A stretch of 64,000 bases of DNA from DATMFV01 sp035555975 (GTDB taxonomy: Bacteria > Verrucomicrobiota > Verrucomicrobiia > Chthoniobacterales > Chthoniobacteraceae), in assembly GCA_035555975.1 (NCBI GenBank), contig DATMFV010000135.1, forward strand, positions 1-64,000, given 5' to 3'. Position numbers and translations under genes: made by a program. The notes under the pieces are model-generated. The model saw only the letters and a list, made by a program, of their open reading frames with translations, made no database searches and was not told where the DNA came from. Numbering within the stretch: position 1 is the stretch's first letter; each line of letters begins with the position of its first letter. Shown here piece after piece: positions 57,895-64,000 of the stretch.

Positions 57895-60800
57895 TCAGCG
57901 AACTTCCAGCGTGGCGGCCCGGCGGCGACCGGTCAATCCTTCGGTCGCCACGATCTGCCACCGGCCCGGTTCGTCGTTGAGGGCGAGGTCGAGCGTTAGC
58001 TCCACCTTCCCACGCGCCGCACCATAATGGCCGCTCCGCTCCGCCGGTTCTCCCTTGCTGTCAAAAATCCTGATCTCTACCGGCACGTTGGCGGTAATGG
58101 CCTCCCCGTCCTCCCCCTTCACGGTTACGGTCACGCGCACCGACTCCCCCCGTTTCGCTTCCTCTGGAACGGCGATGCCGATCCCGCCGACCGGGCGTTC
58201 CAGCGCCAGAAGCAGGGCACCGCCCCCGCCCGGCAACTCCAGGGGAAAGGTCAGTTCCCCTCCCTCCAGACGGGTGACGGCGACCGGTTGCCTCCGGACG
58301 AGATCGTAGACCACCCGCCCGGGCGTTTTCCAGCGGATGGTCGCCCTGGAAGCCACCCCCTCCTCCATCACAAGCCGGTGTCTGCCGACGTAATGGCCAA
58401 ACTTCCGGTGGTCGTTCACGGCAAAGAGATACTCCCCTTTCCCGCGCAGTTTCAGCAGCACCTCCGGGTTGTCGCTTGAAACCGGCGGCGCATGGAAAGC
58501 GGCGATCTCCTTTTTCAACGCGGCCGCCCTGGCGAGCAGGCTCGCCTTGTCCTCGTCGGCGCGCCCGGTTCGGCGGAAGCTTTCCACCAACACATCGGGC
58601 TGAATGCCGGGGGCCAGGTTTTCATCGCCAATGACGATCCCGCCCCGCTCCTGAAACGCCAGAATCGTTTTTGCCATCCCGCGGGTCAGCACATCGCAAT
58701 CGGTGACGAACAGGATCGAAACACCCGCCAACCCTTTTTCGGCAAGCGTCTCCTCAAAAACGATACGGGGGTCGAGCCCGGCGTAACGGGCCATCAGATA
58801 GGAATCGCTCCCCCACCCGGTTCCCCATCCATAGGTGCCGCGCCCGGCGAACATCTGCGAGGTGAAGCTCTCCAGAAAAGCGACGTTGCGGGGTGCGTCG
58901 GGCACCTGCATCAACATCGGACCGAGCGGCTCGACGACCTCCTTCACCAGATGTTTGAGGCGCTGCCGGGTTTCCGGATGGGTCATGATATAGCTCCCCC
59001 GGCTTTTGCCGGTCAGCGATCCCCAGCCGTGCAGCATGACCCCCGCGACCGGCTCGGCCAGCATGTGCCAGAACGATTGGGTGAGGTGATCGGGGGCCAT
59101 GGTGATGAACCTCGCGTCGGCGTTCTCCTTCTCCCAGCGTGCCGGTTCCCCCGTCGGCTCGAAGGTTGCGTCTCCGGGGAGCGGCGCGGTGCGGTGGCGA
59201 TACCAGATGGCCTGGGTCATCGTCATGACCTTCTGGCCGGGTTTCCCCTCCGCCATCGCAAAAAGCTCGCCGGTGGCAAGGCTGACTTTCAGCGGGTCGG
59301 GATAGCTGTAAGTCCAACTGCTGATGAAGTCGACCTCCCCGCCGCTGCCGAACAACGAGGGAGCCCGTACCGCCGGGTCAAACCAGGTCCGGATGCCTTT
59401 CCCCCCGTTTTTGCGGATTCCCTCCCGCACCAGGGAGTGCAGCCGGTTCCAGCCGTCCCCCTCCTTCCAGAACCAGCGGTAATAGGCGAGGATCGGGTGA
59501 TCGTCGGCAATCAGGCGGTCCGGAGGGAAGCCGGGGAGCTTCTCATACGACACCCCCCGGGCCGCCTCGACCTCCGCCGGGATCTCCTTCCCCGTCGCCT
59601 CCCTGAACGCCTTCCGGTCGATCTCGTGAAAACTCGGGCGGGTATGATCGCGCACCTCGGTATTGATCAATGCCATCTCCAGAGCGGGCAGATCGCCAAA
59701 ATGCCGTGCCAGAAAACCGCCGAGATCCAAAGCCGATGCCTGAACTTCGGGAAAAAGGCCGTTGACCGTCGGTCGACGCTTTCCGCTCCGACTCCGGCGC
59801 GCGTACTTTTCCCGGAACGCGGCATTACGCCCGAGGCTGATCTGTGCGACCGCCCCCACGCCCGCGCGGAGCATTTCATCCAGCTTTAAGCGATGTTGAC
59901 GGATGCCTTCCGTATCAAAAAACGCGACCGGGTCGGCCCGCGAGGTTTGCCAGAGGGCAAAGGAGTGGGTAAACCCGAGGTCGCTGACGGTTTCGGCATC
60001 GCCGCTCCCCCACAGGATCACCGGCATCCGGCCCGGAACGGGACGCGGGAGCAGATCCCACGTGATCGCCAACGGCTTGCCCAACGCCCGCCCTTGCGGC
60101 GAGAGCAGCGTCAACTCCGTCCGGTAGGTTCCCGGCTTCCTTGTGGCATCGACGGGGATCTCCACCTCCGCCGATTTTCGCGGGCCGATCTCCGGCACGG
60201 CCGCCTCGCCGTTTTCCCAGGCAAGCCGGGTGCCGCCCAACGGCTTTGCCCCGGGGTTGGTCACTTCCACTTTGAGGTGCGGCTTCTGCTCCATCCGGCG
60301 GAAAGCGGTCCGCTCTCCCGAGAGTCGGAGAATCGCCATCTCCGAAGGGTGCATCTCCCGGACGGTCGACGAAATCCGCACCTGTGCGATCCTGCCATGA
60401 AACCGGTGGCTGACGCTCCCCACCCGGTCGCCGATGATCAGGGGCCGTTCTCCCGGGTGGATCGGGCCGCGCCCTTCCAGCAGTCGCTCGCCCCACGGGT
60501 TCCCATTGAGGAAGAACGCCCCCTTCCCCTTGCCGTCATAGGTAAAGGCGACCTGCATCCATTCCCCGGGCTCGGGGTTGAAGAAGGCGGACCGCATCGT
60601 GGCGGATTGGCCTTCAAAGCCGAGTTCCGCCTCCAGCCGCCACCCCCCTTTCGGGTTCGCGACGAGGCTCAGCATATAGTCGCTGTTGCCTTCGGGATGG
60701 GTTCCGAAGAGATACTTCTTGTCGAGCAGGACGGCACGGGTCGTGCCGAAGAGCGCTTCTGCGGGTTGAATCCAAAGCTCCAGAGTGAAGGCCCCGGCGG

Positions 60801-61119
60801 GCGAAAGATCGGGCGCATTTCCCGCCGACGCCCCCTGGCGACGGTCGCCCGGTTCATTTCCGGAGCCGATCTCCAGCGCGCCTTTCCACCGTTCGTCGTT
60901 CACAAGGCGGGTATCCTTTCCCCGAAGCGAGAGGGTGTGCCCCCCCGGCGACGAGTCGGCCTCCGGCGCCGCCGGGTCAAACACCCAGCAGGCCAGCACC
61001 TCCGGCCCTTCGGCTTCTTCGGGTGTCAACGGTCGGGTTTGCGCAAAAACCGGGGATGGGGCCGCGGCCAGCAGCAACGCCAGCGCCGCGGCTTTAAGCC
61101 GGTCAAAACAGATGTTCAT
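57895..61119 (-). CDS. Large secreted LamG protein with glycan-enzyme-like region
   Basis: A 1074-residue protein with a signal peptide (LKAAALALLLAAAPSPVFAQ). The LamG domain at about 45-265 has FTLELWIQPAEALFGTTRAV, WMQVAFTYDGKGKGAFFLNG and RFHGRIAQVRISSTVREM. A small beta domain follows (about 280-365), then a barrel-like region (about 370-870) with VDFISSWTYSYPDPLKVSLA, FITMAPDHLTQSFWHMLAEP and VSILFVTDCDVLTRGMAKTI, as in GH42-type hydrolases with a Rossmann-like trimer domain. A C-terminal Ig-like domain ends the protein. The substrate is unknown. It overlaps the HEAT-repeat gene upstream by 17 bases. Confidence 0.82.
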   Translation of the reverse strand: MNICFDRLKAAALALLLAAAPSPVFAQTRPLTPEEAEGPEVLACWVFDPAAPEADSSPGGHTLSLRGKDTRLVNDERWKGALEIGSGNEPGDRRQGASAGNAPDLSPAGAFTLELWIQPAEALFGTTRAVLLDKKYLFGTHPEGNSDYMLSLVANPKGGWRLEAELGFEGQSATMRSAFFNPEPGEWMQVAFTYDGKGKGAFFLNGNPWGERLLEGRGPIHPGERPLIIGDRVGSVSHRFHGRIAQVRISSTVREMHPSEMAILRLSGERTAFRRMEQKPHLKVEVTNPGAKPLGGTRLAWENGEAAVPEIGPRKSAEVEIPVDATRKPGTYRTELTLLSPQGRALGKPLAITWDLLPRPVPGRMPVILWGSGDAETVSDLGFTHSFALWQTSRADPVAFFDTEGIRQHRLKLDEMLRAGVGAVAQISLGRNAAFREKYARRSRSGKRRPTVNGLFPEVQASALDLGGFLARHFGDLPALEMALINTEVRDHTRPSFHEIDRKAFREATGKEIPAEVEAARGVSYEKLPGFPPDRLIADDHPILAYYRWFWKEGDGWNRLHSLVREGIRKNGGKGIRTWFDPAVRAPSLFGSGGEVDFISSWTYSYPDPLKVSLATGELFAMAEGKPGQKVMTMTQAIWYRHRTAPLPGDATFEPTGEPARWEKENADARFITMAPDHLTQSFWHMLAEPVAGVMLHGWGSLTGKSRGSYIMTHPETRQRLKHLVKEVVEPLGPMLMQVPDAPRNVAFLESFTSQMFAGRGTYGWGTGWGSDSYLMARYAGLDPRIVFEETLAEKGLAGVSILFVTDCDVLTRGMAKTILAFQERGGIVIGDENLAPGIQPDVLVESFRRTGRADEDKASLLARAAALKKEIAAFHAPPVSSDNPEVLLKLRGKGEYLFAVNDHRKFGHYVGRHRLVMEEGVASRATIRWKTPGRVVYDLVRRQPVAVTRLEGGELTFPLELPGGGGALLLALERPVGGIGIAVPEEAKRGESVRVTVTVKGEDGEAITANVPVEIRIFDSKGEPAERSGHYGAARGKVELTLDLALNDEPGRWQIVATEGLTGRRRAATLEVR

Positions 61120-62131
61120 CGCTCTTTAAAACTTCCAGGTAAACAGGTTTCCAGATCCCGGCATGCCCGCCGACCGGTTTGAGGACCCGCACCACGAGAA
61201 CGTTCTGTTCCCCCCATTTGAGAAGATCGCGGGTATCGACCGCGAACATCCGGTCGTACCCCGCCGCTCCCAGGTCGTGCCCGCCGAGGAATACCCCGTT
61301 GAGCCAGATCCAGGCACTTTCATCGACCGCTTCAAAGACGAGATCGACCCCGCTTTGGGGCATCCGTTCCGGGAGGTCAAACCCGACCCGATACCATCCG
61401 CACCCTTCATGGCGATACCCCGCCTCCTGCCAGGAACGCCCGATCCCGATCGCCCCCCACCCGGTGTCGTCAAATGCGGGGTTCATCCACCCCTTGAGAT
61501 GCCCGTCGAGCGACGCGTCGTGCGCAAAACGCCACCCCTCCGCCGGGAGCGCGATCCGCTGCACCGTTTGGAGAGGGAGGTCGCGGTATTCGGGCCGGTC
61601 ACGGAAGGAAGAGACCTCCTCCCTGAAGTTCCAGAGGGCGTTGGCTGCCAATCGGCTGACCCGGTGGGAAGCATCCCCCCGCCCCTTCTCCAGCAGGGCG
61701 GTGATCTCCGGCCCCCGGGGTGCGATCGCGGTCGCAATCCCGATCGCCGCCGTCCGTACGAGATCGCTTTCGTCGGCCTCCCCCGCGGTCAACCATGCGT
61801 GGAGATCCGCCCCCGTGGTGAGGGGCGCGGCAAGCCGCAGGATGGTGCGGCGGACCAACGGGTCGCGGTCGCTTCCAAAAATTTCCCGGAGAGCGGGCAG
61901 AGCGGCCGCGCCCTCTTTTGCCAACGTCCGTACGGCGGCCCGGCGGACCATCGCGTCCGGGTCGCGGCTGAGTGCGAGCAACCTTTCGTGCGCCGCACGG
62001 TCGTGCGGGTCGGCGTGAAGGGCCTCTTGTCGCCGGGCGTCCGGGGTGTCAGGGCCGCCTGCCTTTGTTCCGGCCGGCAGCGCCATGACGATGGCCAGGC
62101 TCAACGCCATTCGCTGGATCATCTTTGCCAT
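61103..62131 (-). CDS. Secreted HEAT-repeat protein with GH2-type sugar-binding domain
   Basis: A 342-residue protein with a signal peptide (IQRMALSLAIVMALPAGTKA). Residues 30-175 are HEAT-like helical repeats (DAMVRRAAVRTLAKEGAAAL, DPLVRRTILRLAAPLTTG, DLVRTAAIGIATAI). Residues 200-340 resemble the galactose-binding jelly roll of GH2 enzymes (GWMNPAFDDTGWGAIGIGRS, WYRVGFDLPE, ESAWIWLNGVFLGGHDLGA). I see no catalytic domain, so it is probably an accessory binding protein for the LamG enzyme, with which it is translationally coupled. Confidence 0.82.
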   Translation of the reverse strand: MAKMIQRMALSLAIVMALPAGTKAGGPDTPDARRQEALHADPHDRAAHERLLALSRDPDAMVRRAAVRTLAKEGAAALPALREIFGSDRDPLVRRTILRLAAPLTTGADLHAWLTAGEADESDLVRTAAIGIATAIAPRGPEITALLEKGRGDASHRVSRLAANALWNFREEVSSFRDRPEYRDLPLQTVQRIALPAEGWRFAHDASLDGHLKGWMNPAFDDTGWGAIGIGRSWQEAGYRHEGCGWYRVGFDLPERMPQSGVDLVFEAVDESAWIWLNGVFLGGHDLGAAGYDRMFAVDTRDLLKWGEQNVLVVRVLKPVGGHAGIWKPVYLEVLKSDEHLF

Positions 62132-62133
62132 TC

Positions 62134-62853
62134 CTAGTAAAATTGCTTTTCAAACCAGGGTGCGCCCGATGCGCTCTTTCCCTTCAAGGTTTCCAGTGAG
62201 GAAATCAGCTCGACATGCCCGTCGCAGAACAAGGCATTGACTGCGCCGCCATGGCGCGCGGCGTTATACTCCCAGCCCGCCGCCATGACGTCGCGGGAAA
62301 CCAGGTGCCAGCCGAGATTCGGCTGCGACTTGCTGTCGTAATCGACCAGCATCAGGACTTTAGAGGGCTCGGTGATCCTCCGCGAATTGGCCCCGCCCCG
62401 TTCATCACTGATGCTGGGGGAGAGCCCGTGGCGGTTGATCGCGTACGAGACATAGGCAAAGGCGAAATCGTTGCCCCGGCGGCTGGTCAGCAAATCCCGG
62501 TGAACCTCCGCCGGGTTCAACGCCGGGCAGACAAAGCAGCGGTAATCACTGACGCCGGAATGCTTGACGAGCTTGCCTCCCCAGAACTCCCGCACGCCGA
62601 TCTTTTCCCCGGCGGCGTTTCGCAATTCTTCGGCGGCAACCGGGAAATGCCCGTTGTGATCGTCCAGATAGGCCTGCATCAGGACAAAGATCTGCCGCAG
62701 ATTGCCGGTACACTTCATGCGATCCGACGTGACCCTGATCCGTCCGGAAAACGAAAATACCAGCACACCGAGAAAGGCAATGAGGGCGATGGCGACCAGC
62801 AGTTCCACCAGTGTGAAACCGTGCCGGGCTGAAAAGCGATGATGGATGTTCAT
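62134..62853 (-). CDS. Prepilin-type pseudopilin with H-X9-DG motif
   Basis: A 239-residue protein. The prepilin motif is RHGFTLVELLVAIALIAFLG with Gly-Phe cleavage site and Glu5, then CTGNLRQIFVLMQAYLDDHN, and at the C-terminus RHGGAVNALFCDGHVEL (H-X9-DG). Its stop is 2 bases before the HEAT-repeat gene start, so it is in the same operon between the PEP-CTERM and enzyme genes. Confidence 0.93.
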   Translation of the reverse strand: MNIHHRFSARHGFTLVELLVAIALIAFLGVLVFSFSGRIRVTSDRMKCTGNLRQIFVLMQAYLDDHNGHFPVAAEELRNAAGEKIGVREFWGGKLVKHSGVSDYRCFVCPALNPAEVHRDLLTSRRGNDFAFAYVSYAINRHGLSPSISDERGGANSRRITEPSKVLMLVDYDSKSQPNLGWHLVSRDVMAAGWEYNAARHGGAVNALFCDGHVELISSLETLKGKSASGAPWFEKQFY

Positions 62854-62881
62854 AGGGGAAGAAAGAGACCCTTAATCCGCC

Positions 62882-64000
62882 TCAGTTTCGCCGCCGCCGC
62901 AAGAGCAGAATGCCCGACCACCCGAGGGCCAGCAAGGCCCAGGTTCCCGGTTCCGGGATGGCATGGTAGCTCAATACCAGGTCGTTGCCGGAAAGGCCGA
63001 GCGTCCAGCTTCCCTGAAAGGAATTGACAAAGGCGGTCGGGTCAAGGGTCCAGAGCGCGGCATCAAACCCGGCGATGCCATCCCCGGCGGTCAGAATGGT
63101 CCAGGAGCGATCCTCTTCGGCGAAGCCGGCAAGCGCCCCGGCCTCCTCTCCCGAAAAACTTCTAAGAGCAAGGACAAACGCGTCGCCGCCGGTGAGATCA
63201 AGTTCCCCCTCCACGGTGACGAGGCTGGAAAAGGCGTCCGGACCGGGGAGGGTCTCCTCCCATGTATTGAGGCCCCATTCATAGGTGAGCGCCTGCCACG
63301 ACTGGTCGCCTCCATAGGTTTGCCGGGCCAGCCCGTCGGCGGCTGCGATGACCTGGTTGCGGTCGTCGAACGCCACCGCAACATCCAGTCGGCCGTTGCC
63401 CTCGATCCGCCCGCCATTGGCTCCGAACCCCAACGCCGCCCCGCTGCCCGCGAGGTTGCCGACGGCTTCCAGCGTCCCGCCATCGAGCGTCACGGCATTT
63501 CCGAGGTTCACGCCGGAGGCGATCGTCAGCCGTCCACCCCCGGAAACAGTGGCCTCCCCGGTGCCGAGCGCCCGTTGGTGCGCGGCGGTGAGATGCCCTT
63601 CCTCCACATCGGTCCCGCCCGAGTAGCTGTTCTCCCCGGAAAGCACCACTGCGCCGGTGTTGCGTTTGACGAGGCGCAATTGGGCGTTGAGTTCCTCGGT
63701 GATCACCCCGGAAAAGAGATTCGCCTCGTCGGCGGTGTCGAGGATCAGCGTGCCGGAGTAGAGCGTCCCGGTGGTGTTGCGGACCGAAACGGTTCCCGCG
63801 CCATTGAAAGCCTGCACCTGAAAAAACTCCTCAATCGTGGAGTTGTTGCCGCCGGTATAAAGCTCCAGATGCCCTTCCGCGCCCACGGTGGTACGCCCGA
63901 GGCGGACCGGCGAAGCGGTCGATCCCCGGCTCCCGTTTCTCATGCTCAGAAGCCCTTTGTTGATCACCGTACTCCCCGAGACGGTCAACCGCTGGGCATA
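62882..64000 (-). CDS. PEP-CTERM protein with autotransporter-associated beta-strand repeats (5' end outside window)
   Basis: The frame is open from the right edge to the stop at 62882, giving at least 372 residues without an N-terminus. Several autotransporter-associated beta-strand units are visible (GAVVLSGENSYSGGTDVEEG, GTGEATVSGGGRLTIASGVN). The C-terminus is AIPEPGTWALLALGWSGILL followed by RRRRN, a textbook PEP-CTERM tail. It is first in the fifth cassette as far as can be seen; any regulator would be outside the window. Confidence 0.92.
   Translation of the reverse strand, partial: YAQRLTVSGSTVINKGLLSMRNGSRGSTASPVRLGRTTVGAEGHLELYTGGNNSTIEEFFQVQAFNGAGTVSVRNTTGTLYSGTLILDTADEANLFSGVITEELNAQLRLVKRNTGAVVLSGENSYSGGTDVEEGHLTAAHQRALGTGEATVSGGGRLTIASGVNLGNAVTLDGGTLEAVGNLAGSGAALGFGANGGRIEGNGRLDVAVAFDDRNQVIAAADGLARQTYGGDQSWQALTYEWGLNTWEETLPGPDAFSSLVTVEGELDLTGGDAFVLALRSFSGEEAGALAGFAEEDRSWTILTAGDGIAGFDAALWTLDPTAFVNSFQGSWTLGLSGNDLVLSYHAIPEPGTWALLALGWSGILLLRRRRN

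Noticed and set aside
1..64000. CRISPR arrays, rRNA genes, riboswitches
   Set aside because: I saw no regularly spaced repeats, no rRNA-like segments and no recognisable riboswitch core in the intergenic regions.

Overview
The window is GC-rich, densely packed bacterial DNA with no rRNA and one tRNA. Several traits point to a Verrucomicrobiota (PVC) member, probably Opitutae-like: many PEP-CTERM proteins, pseudopilins with an H-X9-DG C-terminal motif, DUF4838 and LamG secreted glycan-handling proteins, several LacI/AraC/GntR regulators, and a Chlamydia-like class Ic ribonucleotide reductase. The taxon is inferred from gene content, not proven.

Layout. 1-5304: minus-strand cassette of a PEP-CTERM protein, a LacI regulator and a very large LamG protein that runs off the left edge, headed by two near-perfect palindromic operators. 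5374-19578: mostly housekeeping, namely yciH, a sugar-phosphate mutarotase, a cell-wall amidase, a DUF255 thioredoxin-fold protein, an Lrp-like regulator, infC (with a non-AUG start), fructose-bisphosphate aldolase, a flotillin/NfeD pair, a VapBC toxin-antitoxin pair, and M20 and M81 peptidases. 19655-28045: an unrecognised gene, then a double-AraC regulator, a PEP-CTERM protein, a pseudopilin and a PcRGLX/YetA-like lyase. 27996-35786: an MsbA-type exporter, nrdB and nrdA with candidate NrdR boxes, an IclR regulator and a small secreted protein. 35844-48037: two more cassettes (GntR/LacI hybrid, PEP-CTERM, pseudopilin, DUF4838; then LacI, pseudopilin, DUF4838, PEP-CTERM), separated by an M19 dipeptidase and a GDPD. 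48078-52302: small genes, then a lower-GC island next to a tRNA-Ser gene. The island holds a frameshifted DUF262-HNH restriction-type protein, a broken HsdM and the tail of an M20D amidohydrolase. 52565-57890: DUF488, an L,D-transpeptidase and an oligopeptide ABC importer without its ATPases. 57895-64000: a fifth cassette (PEP-CTERM, pseudopilin, HEAT/sugar-binding, LamG).

The main theme is a repeated module: one sugar-type regulator, one PEP-CTERM protein, one H-X9-DG pseudopilin and one or two very large secreted proteins that act on or bind carbohydrate. It occurs five times in 64 kb, with different regulators and enzymes but the same kinds of parts. I read these as separately induced polysaccharide-use loci that share a surface-display or secretion logic. 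No exosortase, pilus or type II secretion machinery is encoded here, so that machinery would have to be elsewhere in the genome.
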